Source: DATEPR01 sp036273855 (lineage in GTDB: Bacteria; Actinomycetota; Actinomycetes; Mycobacteriales; Pseudonocardiaceae). From it: 64,000 bases of DNA. The notes beneath the pieces were generated by a model, which saw only the letters and a list, made by a program, of their open reading frames with translations, was not told the DNA's origin and did not search any database. A program made the position numbers and the translations under genes. Shown here one piece after another: positions 16,629-24,817 of the stretch. Numbering within the stretch: the stretch's first letter is position 1; each line of letters opens with the position of its first letter. The stretch covers positions 1 to 64,000 of the forward strand of contig DASUGU010000089.1 in assembly GCA_036273855.1 (NCBI GenBank), in the 5' to 3' direction.

Positions 16629-17815
16629 CGGATGTCCCAGCGGTGCACGTTGAGGAACTCGGCGGCCACTGCGTCCACCGTGGACCTGTCCGGGCCGGTG
16701 GTGCGCAGCACGCCGAGGTAGTCGCGGTTGGTGTTGGTGAGGGCGAGTTCGTCGCCGACCGCGCGCAGCGGCCGGTACACCAGGTGCACGTCGTCGCGCT
16801 GCTCGTCGACCGGCGGGGGAGCGTGCTCCAGCCGGCCGTCGCGGTCCACGCACGGCCAGTCGACCCGCCCGGCCCGCGTGGGCGTGTCCGGCGCCGGTGG
16901 CAGCGGTTCGCCGATGTGCACCCGGAGGATCTGCTCGAACAGGGGAGTGCCGGTGGTCTCGGCAAGGAGCAGGTCGCACTGGTCGCCGATGACCCGGTAG
17001 TTCACCTCGATCAGCCGGACCCGGTCACCGGACACGACGTACTCGGTGTGGCAGGCACCGAGACCCACGCCCAGCGCGGCCAACTGGGCCAGCACCGGCC
17101 CGGCGTCGGGCTCCGGGTCGAACACCATGCTCCGCTCGACGAAGTACGGCGGCGCGGACAGCGTGGTGCGGAAACCGCCCACCACCCGCAGCGCCGAGCC
17201 GTCGCCGACGGTCTCCAGCGAGCGCAGGTCGCCGGCGAGGAACTCCTCCACCACCAACGGTTCCGGCCGGCGCGACCAGATGTCCGCACACGCGGTGGTG
17301 AGCTCGGCAGTGTCGGCGACCAGCACGACGTCCTCGCTGGCCACGCCCTCCCGTGGTTTGACGACACACGGGAAGGGCGCGTCCTCGACGGTCCCGCCGG
17401 GCAGCACCTCCCGCGACCACACCGAATCCACCCCGGCGCGGGCGAGATGCCGGCGTAGCTGCGCCTTGTTCTTGGCCCGCAACGCCACCCGCCAGTCCTT
17501 GGCCGGCAGGCCGGCGTAGCCGGCGGCGAGCGCGGTCTGGGTCTGGAGGTGGTCGCTGTTGGTGAACACCGCCGCCGGCCGGTCGTGCCGGTCGACGTGA
17601 TCGATGATCGCTCGGAAGTCGCGGACGTCGCACCCGACGATCTCGTCCGGCCCGTGCGGCAGGCCGGCGTAGGCGCGGGCGTGCGCCTCGGGCTGGTCGG
17701 TGAGCAGGGTGACCCGCAGGTCCAGCTCCGCCGCTGCCGGCAGGAACCCGTCGGTCACGGAGTCGGTCGGGTTGAGCGCGACCAGGCACAGTCGTTGTTG
17801 CGGCGGCATCCTCAT
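16625..17815 (-). CDS. ATP-grasp ligase heading the siderophore operon
   Basis: A 396-residue ATP-grasp enzyme. After an N-terminal Rossmann-like part (LCLVALNPTDSV through DHVDRHDRPAAVFTNSDHLQ) come the ATP-grasp marks: FPCVVKPREGVASEDVVLV near residues 145-165, PLVVEEFLAGDLRSLE, and the metal-binding RLIEVNYRVIGDQ near 285. Such enzymes join a carboxylate to an amine, often making dipeptide-like or amide bonds. First gene of the operon, ATG 17815, with an iron box 31 bp upstream. In the NIS pathways known to me an ATP-grasp partner is not standard, so its product is an open question. Confidence 0.92.
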   Translation of the reverse strand: MRMPPQQRLCLVALNPTDSVTDGFLPAAAELDLRVTLLTDQPEAHARAYAGLPHGPDEIVGCDVRDFRAIIDHVDRHDRPAAVFTNSDHLQTQTALAAGYAGLPAKDWRVALRAKNKAQLRRHLARAGVDSVWSREVLPGGTVEDAPFPCVVKPREGVASEDVVLVADTAELTTACADIWSRRPEPLVVEEFLAGDLRSLETVGDGSALRVVGGFRTTLSAPPYFVERSMVFDPEPDAGPVLAQLAALGVGLGACHTEYVVSGDRVRLIEVNYRVIGDQCDLLLAETTGTPLFEQILRVHIGEPLPPAPDTPTRAGRVDWPCVDRDGRLEHAPPPVDEQRDDVHLVYRPLRAVGDELALTNTNRDYLGVLRTTGPDRSTVDAVAAEFLNVHRWDIR

Positions 17816-17845
17816 CCTCGGGCAGGGCCGATCGAGGTGCCTAAG

Positions 17846-17864
17846 TTAGGTTAGCCTTCCCTCG
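17846..17864 (-). promoter_or_regulatory. DtxR/IdeR-type iron box upstream of the siderophore operon
   Basis: The + strand reads TTAGGTTAGCCTTCCCTCG. The first half, TTAGGTTAGC, fully matches the actinobacterial iron-box consensus (TTAGGTTAG-S-CTAACCTAA), and the second half retains CT and CCT. It lies 31-49 bp before ATG 17815, a natural place to block the promoter when iron is sufficient. Confidence 0.8.
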
Positions 17865-17909
17865 TTTCGCAAGATCGTGATCGGGAATCCACACAGACAG
17901 GCGATCCAC

Positions 17910-19682
17910 TCAGCCCGCCTTGGCCGGCGTGTGCCTGGGCAGTGTGGCGGTCATCGACGGCGGCGGTGGCGGCTGGCTGACCGGTCGCGGCCTGCCCTGA
18001 CCGCTGCGCAGCACGTCGATCCGCTCCGTGCCCGGCCGGCCCACCACCCAACTCGATCCGGTGATCGCCTTGGCGCGCAGCTTCAGTGGCGCCAGCATCC
18101 GGGACACTTCGCGATAGCCGGTCACCGACCCGGCCGCGCACACCAGGGTGGCCAGCGACAGCGACACCGGAACGCCGTTCACCGCCCATGCCGTGTCGAT
18201 CAGCCTGTTGGCCAGCGGCATCAAATGGTCCAGCGCGCTGACGAAGACGAAGTCGTCACCGCCGATGTGACTGACCCGGATGTCGGCCTGGTTCTCGGCG
18301 GCCTCGGCCAGGCATCGGCCGACGTCCCGGATCAGGTCGTCGCCGGCCGCGAAGCCGAACCGGTCGTTGACCGTCTTGAACGCGTCGATGTCCAGCCAGC
18401 CCACGGCGAACACGTCGCCGTCGCGGATCCGCCGGGTGACCGAGCGGTCCACCGACGCGCTGCCGGGCAGCCTGGTCAGCGGGTTCAGCGCGGCGGCCTC
18501 CTCGACCTTGCTGTCCGCGACCGCGCGGACCAGGTCGGTGGCGCGGACCACGCCGAGGCAGCGGAACGCCGCGTCCACCACGATCACGTCGTCGGTGCCG
18601 CGTGAGCGTTCCCCGCCGGACAGCACGTCCAGCAGGTCGAACACGGTGGCGCCGATCGGCACCACGCGCGGCTTGTCGGCCAGCCGGGTGGCGCTGCGCC
18701 TGGCGTGCAGGGCGTGGCCGTACGGGCCGGTGACGGCCAGCAGGAACCGGTTGCGGTCGATCATCCACTCCGGGCGGCCGGCGTCGTCCAGCAGCACCAC
18801 GCAGGAGGCTTCCTGGTCGGTGGCGAAGGCGCTGCGCACGTCGTCCGCGGTGGCGGTGGCCGGCAGCGTGGTGGCCGGGTGCATCAGCTCGGTGACCTTG
18901 GGCGTGGCCGTCCGGTCCGGCTGCTCGGCCGGCACGACGACCAGCGGGTCGCCGGTCATCGGGGTGATCGTCACGTGGCCGGTGGGCCGGTGGCTAGCCG
19001 GGCACAGCAGGTCGCCCTGAGCCAGCCGGATACCCAGCCCGTGCAGGGTTTCCAGCTCGTCCGGTGTGGTGATGGCCTCGGCGATCAGTTGCAGGTCGCC
19101 GCGTTCGCACAGCGCCACCATCGACTCGACCGTGGCCCGCAGCCGCGGCTCGTGCGGCGCTCCGGCGGTCAGCGACCGGTCCAGTTTGATCAGGTCGATC
19201 TCCGGCCAGCCCAGCAGGGTGACCGGGGCGTCGCCGTCGCCGATCTTGTCCACCGCGAGCCGGAACCCGGCGTCGCGCAGGACGGTCACGCCCTGGCGGA
19301 ACGCGCTCCAGCGCACCGACGAGAACGGCGGGTTGAGCTCCAGCACCACGTCGGCCGGCCGGCGGCCGGTCTCGCGCAACGCCTCCAGCAGCGGCGCGGC
19401 AGCCACGTGGGCGCGGCCGACGGACACGGCGAGCAGGTTGACGTGCAGCGGGATGCGGGTGTCGTGCTCGGCGGCGCGGCGGATGGCCGCTGCCGCGAGG
19501 CCGTAGTCGGTTGGGGTCAGCTGGCCGGTGTCGGCGGCGTGGCGCAGGAGCGATCGCACGCTGCCGTTCGTCGGCCTGGCCTTGGCCTCCACGGCCATGA
19601 CGCCACCGGTGTGCAGGTTGAACACCGGTTGGTAGACGACCTGCACGTCGTCGAGCAACGCAGGCACTCGCACATGGTGCAC
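17910..19682 (-). CDS. EAL - CBS - GGDEF signalling protein with degenerate active sites
   Basis: A 590-residue cytoplasmic protein. Residues about 10-235 form an EAL domain, but the signature reads VEAKARP instead of EAL-R, and the DDFG loop is replaced by VDKIGDGDAP, so phosphodiesterase activity is unlikely. Residues about 265-395 contain two CBS-like segments (VTELMHPATTLPATATADDV and a second ending in LGVVRATDLVRAV). Residues about 410-560 form a GGDEF domain with HIGGDDFVFV, where Asp replaces the usual Glu. The last 30 residues are proline-rich. It may bind a nucleotide and act as a receptor. It lies upstream of the siderophore operon in the same direction but is separated from it by the iron box. 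Confidence 0.88.
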   Translation of the reverse strand: MHHVRVPALLDDVQVVYQPVFNLHTGGVMAVEAKARPTNGSVRSLLRHAADTGQLTPTDYGLAAAAIRRAAEHDTRIPLHVNLLAVSVGRAHVAAAPLLEALRETGRRPADVVLELNPPFSSVRWSAFRQGVTVLRDAGFRLAVDKIGDGDAPVTLLGWPEIDLIKLDRSLTAGAPHEPRLRATVESMVALCERGDLQLIAEAITTPDELETLHGLGIRLAQGDLLCPASHRPTGHVTITPMTGDPLVVVPAEQPDRTATPKVTELMHPATTLPATATADDVRSAFATDQEASCVVLLDDAGRPEWMIDRNRFLLAVTGPYGHALHARRSATRLADKPRVVPIGATVFDLLDVLSGGERSRGTDDVIVVDAAFRCLGVVRATDLVRAVADSKVEEAAALNPLTRLPGSASVDRSVTRRIRDGDVFAVGWLDIDAFKTVNDRFGFAAGDDLIRDVGRCLAEAAENQADIRVSHIGGDDFVFVSALDHLMPLANRLIDTAWAVNGVPVSLSLATLVCAAGSVTGYREVSRMLAPLKLRAKAITGSSWVVGRPGTERIDVLRSGQGRPRPVSQPPPPPSMTATLPRHTPAKAG

Positions 19683-19707
19683 CGGCCGCCGGTTAAGGCG
19701 AAAGCAG

Positions 19708-19729
19708 GTTCATGTTTTGTTCATGGGAC
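19708..19729. promoter_or_regulatory. PHO-box-like direct repeats
   Basis: GTTCATG occurs at 19708 and again at 19719, an 11-base period identical to the direct-repeat spacing of streptomycete PhoP boxes (units beginning GTTCA). It is 26 bp upstream of the start at 19682 but written on the opposite strand to that gene. Function is inferred. Confidence 0.35.
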
Positions 19730-19779
19730 GCGGGGCGTTTCACCTGAATGGATGTGTTCGGTATCACCGGCTCGGCAGG

Positions 19780-20307
19780 TCAGATCGGGTAGATGTCCGG
19801 TCGCATCCGGTGCCGGATCCGGTCGGCGATGATCTCGGCCCGGGTCGAGTCCGAGTGCGGGCCGATCCGGTGCTGGCCGCCGTCGCGCAGGGTCAGCACC
19901 ACGTCGTGGGCGACGCCCAGCCGCCGCATGGTGCGCCGGGTGATCACCGACTCGACGTCGGCCAGGTCGACCGAGCTGAACTCGGTGTCCGCCGCGTGCC
20001 GGGTCACCCAGGCCGGCGTGGGCACCAGGGACAGCCCGCCCTTGGCCGCGTACACCTGGACCAGCCGGGTTCTGGTCACGCAGGCCAGTGCCGGCCGCAC
20101 CCTGGCCAGCGGCCGGAACGGGTTGGTCACGTCCAGGTAGTCGGCGTGGTAGGCGAAGGCGTCCAGGATCCGCTCACCCTGCCGCAGCCTGCTCAGCGCC
20201 AGGCGGATGAACAGCGTCTCCACGCCGGCCAGCACGTCCCGGTGCCGGGCGTTGTCCCGCTGGTAGACCGATCGGCGGACGGTGGCCTCGTCCTGCCTGG
20301 TGCGCAT
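19780..20307 (-). CDS. Conserved protein of unknown function, 175 residues
   Basis: I do not recognise the family. Residues 1-60 are charged and helical in character (YQRDNARHRDVLAGVETLFI, ERILDAFAYHADYLDVTNPF). The rest reads like a small beta-rich domain with LACVTRTRLVQVYAAKGGLS, EFSSVDLADVESVITRR, HDVVLTLRDGGQHRIG, a pattern reminiscent of bacterial PH-like domains. There is no signal peptide or membrane segment. ATG 20307 start. It lies between the EAL/GGDEF gene and the LAL regulator gene on the same strand, with a hairpin separating it from the latter. Confidence 0.7.
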   Translation of the reverse strand: MRTRQDEATVRRSVYQRDNARHRDVLAGVETLFIRLALSRLRQGERILDAFAYHADYLDVTNPFRPLARVRPALACVTRTRLVQVYAAKGGLSLVPTPAWVTRHAADTEFSSVDLADVESVITRRTMRRLGVAHDVVLTLRDGGQHRIGPHSDSTRAEIIADRIRHRMRPDIYPI

Positions 20308-20370
20308 GGCCGAACGCTAGGCGGCGACACCTGCCCGGCACGTCAGGGAAGCACCCTGGTGATCCCGGCC

Positions 20371-20398
20371 GGGAACCCCGGGTCTCAGCCCGGTTCCC
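20371..20398. terminator. Hairpin at the end of the LAL regulator gene
   Basis: GGGAACC (20371-20377) pairs with GGTTCCC (20392-20398). Inside, GGG pairs with CCC around a TCTCAG loop, leaving a two-base bulge. It overlaps the last codons of the minus-strand regulator gene (stop at 20385-20387), so it could end that transcript. No T-tract. Confidence 0.5.
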
Positions 20399-23222
20399 CG
20401 ACCAACCGGCGCAACTCCTGCCTGGAGGGCACGTCGAGTTTGTCGAACACGTGGCCCATGTGGTACTCGACGGTCTTCGGGCTGATGATCAGCCGGGCCG
20501 CGATCTCCTTGTTGGACAGGCCGTCGCAGGCCAGCCGCGCCACCGCCCGCTCGGTGTCGGTGAGCACGTCGAACGGGCCGTGGGTCACGTCGACGGCCAG
20601 CCCGAACCGGTCGACGACCACCATCGCCCGCGCGGTGTACGCGTGCGCGCCCAGCACCGCGAACTGGCGCAGTGCCGTGCGGATGTGCCGTTCCGCGCCA
20701 CTGCGCCTGCCCAGCGCCAGCAGGCACCGGCCGGTGAGCAGCTCCGCCCTGGCCGCCTCCAGCGGCAGGCCGAGTTCGGTGGCCAGGGCGAACGCAACGC
20801 CGCACTCGGCACGGGCGGACCGTGTCTCACCCCTGGCCAGGTCGATCTGCGCCCGCACCCGTGCCACGCCCACCTGCGCCGACCGCCGGCCGCTGCGCTC
20901 CAGGTTGGCGGCGAAGGCGTCCACCGCCGCCACGGCCTCGGTCAGGCGGCCCAGCCGGGACAGCGCGTCGGCGCGGACCGGGCCGAGCAGGTAGGTGCCC
21001 GGTTCCAGTGAGTCGTAGGCGGCCTCCAGGTCCTGCGCGGCGGACAGCATCGTGGTGGCGTCACCCCGGGCCACCGCGACGGCCGCCCGGGCCCCGGCCG
21101 CGAACGCCATGCTGGCGCGGATGCCCAGCAGCGGCGCCCACTCGGCCGCCTTGCCGGCGTGCGCGTCGGCCTTCGCCCAGTCGCCGCGCGCGGCCCTCGG
21201 GTAGGTGGCCAGCGCGTGCAGCATGGTGTAGTCCCAGACCCTGCCGTTCTCCTCGGCGTCGGCGACCGCGAGTTCGGTGTGCAGCACCGATTCGGCGAGC
21301 ATGCCCCGGCGGTACTCGACCTCGCCGAGGAAGCCCAGCGCCTGCGCGACCCGCAGCACCTCGCCGTTGGTGGCGCGGTCGGCCACGGCCAGCAGGTCGG
21401 CGTGGGCGCCGGGCAGGTCGTCGCGCCACAGCCGGATCATGCCCCGGGCCGCCAGCCCGTCCAGGCCGCCGGCCGCGCCGGGCAGGTGGACGCCGGCCAG
21501 GCTGGTCAACGCCTCGTCGCCACGACCGGCCAGGGCCAGCCCGATGCTCCTGGCGAACCAGGCGAACCCGGCCACCCACCGCTCCTTCGTGCCGGCCCGC
21601 ACCGCCGTGTCGCCGTACTCGATCATGTCCGAATAGGACAGTGTGACGATGGCGATGACGGCGAGTTGGGAGGCGATCCTGGCGGTCAGGTCGACCGGTG
21701 CCGGTGAGGCGGGATGCCCGTGCGCCCGCACCCCGTCCAGCGCCCTGGCCAGCCGGTGCCGTGCCTCGCCGACCCGCCCGGCCAGCATCGCCTGCTGGCC
21801 GGCCACGTAGTCCCACCACGGCTCGGCCGGGCCGGCGGCGAGCTCGTCGGCGTACTCGGCGGCGGTCACCGCGTCGCCCGCCACCAGCAGCGCCTCCACC
21901 GCCGTCAGCAGCCTCGGCCCCCGCTCCCGGCCCGGCCCGGTCAGGTCGAGACAGGTGCGCAACTGGGCCGCGGCGACCGAGATCCTGCCCTGCCGCAACT
22001 GGTCGGCCGCCGCCTCGGCGAGATCGGCGGCCAACACCGGGTCGGGTCCGTCGGCGGCCGCGATCCGGTGCCGCAGCGCGGCGGCACCGGTGAGCAGGCC
22101 GGCCGCCGCCCGGTGCAGTTCACGCCTGCGGGCGGCACCCAGGTCGTCGTAGACGGCGGCCTGCACCAGGCCGTGGGTGAACTCCAGCTCCTCACCGGCG
22201 GTGCCGGGCACCTCGGTCACGAACCGGGCCTGCGCCGCGTCGGCCACCGGTGCCGACGTGTCCGCGAGATCGGCCAGCCTGCGCACGGTGGCCAGCCGGA
22301 ACCGCCTGCCCAGCACCGAACCGGCGCTGACCAGCCGACGGGTCGGCTCGGCGCACGCCGCCAGCCGGTCGGCCACGATCAGGGCGACGTCCCTGGGCGC
22401 GGGCAGCGGGCCGGCGCCGGTACCGATCGAGCGCAGCGGCACCTGGTCCAGCACCGCCTGGGCGTGCAGCGGATTGCCGCCGGTGTGGTCGTGCAATCGG
22501 GCCGCGCCGGGCGGGTTCAGGCCAGGATGCCCGCCCGCCGACGCCAGTTCGACGAGATCAGCCGACGACAGTCCGCCGACCTTGAGGTGGCTGCCGCGCT
22601 CGTGGGCGAAGATCCGCCGCCAGCCCTCGTCCAGGCCGGGACTGGGCCATGGCCGGGCCAGCGCGCCACCACCACCGACCGGCTGGTGCACCACCAGCAG
22701 CAGCACCGGTTCGGTGACCGGGCCGGACAGCAGCCGCCGGGCCACGAACCGCAGCGCGGCCAGCGACGACCGGTCCGACCACTGCGCGTCGTCCACCACC
22801 AGCAGCAGTTCGCCGGCGGCCTCCAGGTGGGCCAGCAGGCCCTTGCCGACGAACAGCGGATCGGCCTGCGCGTCGAGGTCGTCCACCTGGGACACCAGGT
22901 CGACGGAGAGCTGCCGCGCCAACTGCCACAGCACGCCCCACGGCAGGTGGGCCTCCTGCTCGTCGCCGCTGGCCCAGACACAGCGGGCCGGCGCGACGTC
23001 GGCGCGGAACCGCTGCACCAGCGCCGTCTTGCCGATGCCGGACTCGCCCTCGACGCCGATCACCCGGCCCCTGCGGTCCCGGGCCTCCCGCCACGCCATG
23101 GTCAGGAACGTCAGTTCGGCGCTGCGGCCGACGAACGGAATCTGTTGTGTCGGAATTGTCACCAGGTCTGCTGCTCCGTCGGTACGGCGGCACTCCCCAC
23201 TGTAGGTGTCGTGTTCGATCAT
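20385..23222 (-). CDS. LAL-type (large ATP-binding LuxR) transcriptional regulator
   Basis: A 945-residue regulator. After a short lead comes PFVGRSAELTFLTMAWREAR and Walker A GESGIGKTALV (residues 59-69). Walker B-like LLLVVDDAQWSD follows near 140. A long Ala/Leu-rich helical-repeat region forms the middle. The C-terminal about 60 residues are a LuxR helix-turn-helix: TDTERAVARLACDGLSNKEI followed by SPKTVEYHMGHVFDKLDV. Such proteins often activate secondary-metabolism or sugar genes. Target unknown. ATG 23222 is given, but GTG 23162 (starting VTIPTQQIPF, with GGAG upstream) is equally plausible and would free 60 bp of promoter before the divergent dGTPase gene. Confidence 0.93.
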   Translation of the reverse strand: MIEHDTYSGECRRTDGAADLVTIPTQQIPFVGRSAELTFLTMAWREARDRRGRVIGVEGESGIGKTALVQRFRADVAPARCVWASGDEQEAHLPWGVLWQLARQLSVDLVSQVDDLDAQADPLFVGKGLLAHLEAAGELLLVVDDAQWSDRSSLAALRFVARRLLSGPVTEPVLLLVVHQPVGGGGALARPWPSPGLDEGWRRIFAHERGSHLKVGGLSSADLVELASAGGHPGLNPPGAARLHDHTGGNPLHAQAVLDQVPLRSIGTGAGPLPAPRDVALIVADRLAACAEPTRRLVSAGSVLGRRFRLATVRRLADLADTSAPVADAAQARFVTEVPGTAGEELEFTHGLVQAAVYDDLGAARRRELHRAAAGLLTGAAALRHRIAAADGPDPVLAADLAEAAADQLRQGRISVAAAQLRTCLDLTGPGRERGPRLLTAVEALLVAGDAVTAAEYADELAAGPAEPWWDYVAGQQAMLAGRVGEARHRLARALDGVRAHGHPASPAPVDLTARIASQLAVIAIVTLSYSDMIEYGDTAVRAGTKERWVAGFAWFARSIGLALAGRGDEALTSLAGVHLPGAAGGLDGLAARGMIRLWRDDLPGAHADLLAVADRATNGEVLRVAQALGFLGEVEYRRGMLAESVLHTELAVADAEENGRVWDYTMLHALATYPRAARGDWAKADAHAGKAAEWAPLLGIRASMAFAAGARAAVAVARGDATTMLSAAQDLEAAYDSLEPGTYLLGPVRADALSRLGRLTEAVAAVDAFAANLERSGRRSAQVGVARVRAQIDLARGETRSARAECGVAFALATELGLPLEAARAELLTGRCLLALGRRSGAERHIRTALRQFAVLGAHAYTARAMVVVDRFGLAVDVTHGPFDVLTDTERAVARLACDGLSNKEIAARLIISPKTVEYHMGHVFDKLDVPSRQELRRLVGEPG

Positions 23223-23254
23223 CGGTTCATTTCGCCCCGCAGTACGGTTGCCGC

Positions 23255-24817
23255 ATGTCGGCGGAAAACGAGAGCCGGACGACCCGCCGCTGGCGCCAGC
23301 AGGCGGCGCCGGGCGACCTGGTGGCCAGCCCGTTCCGGGTGGACCGGGACCGGGTGGCCAGCTCGCCGTTCTTCGGCCGGCTGGCCGGTGTGACGCAGGT
23401 GGTCAGCCCCACCGGATCCGGCCTGCTGCTGCACAACCGGCTCACCCACAGCCTGAAGGTCGCGCAGATCGCCAGGGCCGTCGCGGAACGGCTGATCGCC
23501 GACCAGGAGTCCGCCGGCCTGCTGGCCAAACTGGGTGGCTGCGACGTCGACGTCGTCGAGGCGGCGGCGCTCGCGCACGATCTGGGCCACCCGCCGTTCG
23601 GGCATCTGGGCGAGGAGATCCTGGACCGGATCGCGCGGCACCGGTTCAACCTGCCGGACGGCTTCGAGGGCAACGCCCAGTCGTTCCGGATCGTCACCAC
23701 CACCGACACCCGGGGGCCCAGCGGCGTCGGCCTCGACCTGACCGCCGCGGTGCGGGCGGCGCTGCTGAAGTACCCGTGGACCCGGCTGCACTACCCGGAC
23801 CCGCATCCCAGCGCGATGGCGGTGCCGCCGCGCGGGGCCAGCGAACCGCCGGACGCGCCGGGCTCCGGCTCGGCCAAGTTCTGCGCCTACGTCACCGAAC
23901 TGGCCGATCTGGTGCAGGCCAGGGACGCGTTCGCGGACCGGATCGAGCCGTGGCAGCAGACCGTCGAGGCGTCGGTGATGGACACCGCGGACGACATCGC
24001 CTACGCCATCCACGACCTGGACGACTTCCACCGGGTCGGCGTCCTGCAGCACGCCACGGTGGCCGCCGAGTTCGGCCAGTGGCTGGCGCACGCGGGCGAG
24101 TTCGCCGACCTGGACGACGACGCGCTGGGCGCCGAGCAGCGGCAACCCGGCCGGGCGCTGGAGGCGCTGCGCCGCAGGCTGCACCGCCGCGACGGCTGGG
24201 CAGCGGAGGACGACGCCTTCGCCGACGCGGTGACCCGGGTGCGGGCCGAGCTGGTGGAGGGGCTGCTCGCGGTGCCGTTCGACGGGTCGGTGGCGGCCGA
24301 GCAGGCGCTGGCCCGGTTCTCCGCGCGCTGGACGGCCCGGCTGGTGGACGGCGTGATGGTCACCGCCGACCCGACGACCAGGACCGGGCACGTGCTGCTG
24401 GCCACCGGGGCCTGGCACGAGGTGCAGGTGCTCAAGTTCGTGCACCGCCACTTCGTGCTGCTGCGCCCGGACCTGGCACTGCACCAGCGTGGCCAGGCCC
24501 GGCTGCTCACCTCACTGGTGGAGGAGCTGGAGCAGTGGACCACCGACCGGCGGCAGGCCGAACGGCTGCCGCGCAGGCTGCACGAGCTGGTGGAACTGGC
24601 CGAGCACCAGTACGCGTCACTGGCCGCCACCGAGCCCGGCCTGCTGGTCGGCGCCACCGGTGAGGCGGCCATCGGGCCGGACGCGGTGCGCGCCCTGGCC
24701 AGGGGACGGGCCGTGGTCGACTTCGTGGCGTCGCTGACCGACAGCCAGGCCGCGGCCCTGCTGGAAGCGTTGACCGGGCGGCGCGGTCAGTTGTGGACGG
24801 ACGCGTTCGCGCTCTGA
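23255..24817 (+). CDS. Deoxyguanosinetriphosphate triphosphohydrolase-like protein (HD domain)
   Basis: A 520-residue HD-domain hydrolase. Metal-binding residues appear as H in RLTHSLKVAQIA, the HD pair in AHDLGHPPFGHLGE, and D in DTADDIAYAIHDLDDF. The block GFEGNAQSFRIVTTTD is a hallmark of dGTPase-like proteins, which convert dNTPs to nucleosides and triphosphate. It is longer than the about 420-residue classical actinobacterial dgt, resembling the longer group with an extended C-terminal half. ATG 23255 is chosen because the longer upstream frame overlaps the regulator gene. The 3' end overlaps the convergent XRE gene by 31 bp. Confidence 0.93.
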   Translation: MSAENESRTTRRWRQQAAPGDLVASPFRVDRDRVASSPFFGRLAGVTQVVSPTGSGLLLHNRLTHSLKVAQIARAVAERLIADQESAGLLAKLGGCDVDVVEAAALAHDLGHPPFGHLGEEILDRIARHRFNLPDGFEGNAQSFRIVTTTDTRGPSGVGLDLTAAVRAALLKYPWTRLHYPDPHPSAMAVPPRGASEPPDAPGSGSAKFCAYVTELADLVQARDAFADRIEPWQQTVEASVMDTADDIAYAIHDLDDFHRVGVLQHATVAAEFGQWLAHAGEFADLDDDALGAEQRQPGRALEALRRRLHRRDGWAAEDDAFADAVTRVRAELVEGLLAVPFDGSVAAEQALARFSARWTARLVDGVMVTADPTTRTGHVLLATGAWHEVQVLKFVHRHFVLLRPDLALHQRGQARLLTSLVEELEQWTTDRRQAERLPRRLHELVELAEHQYASLAATEPGLLVGATGEAAIGPDAVRALARGRAVVDFVASLTDSQAAALLEALTGRRGQLWTDAFAL

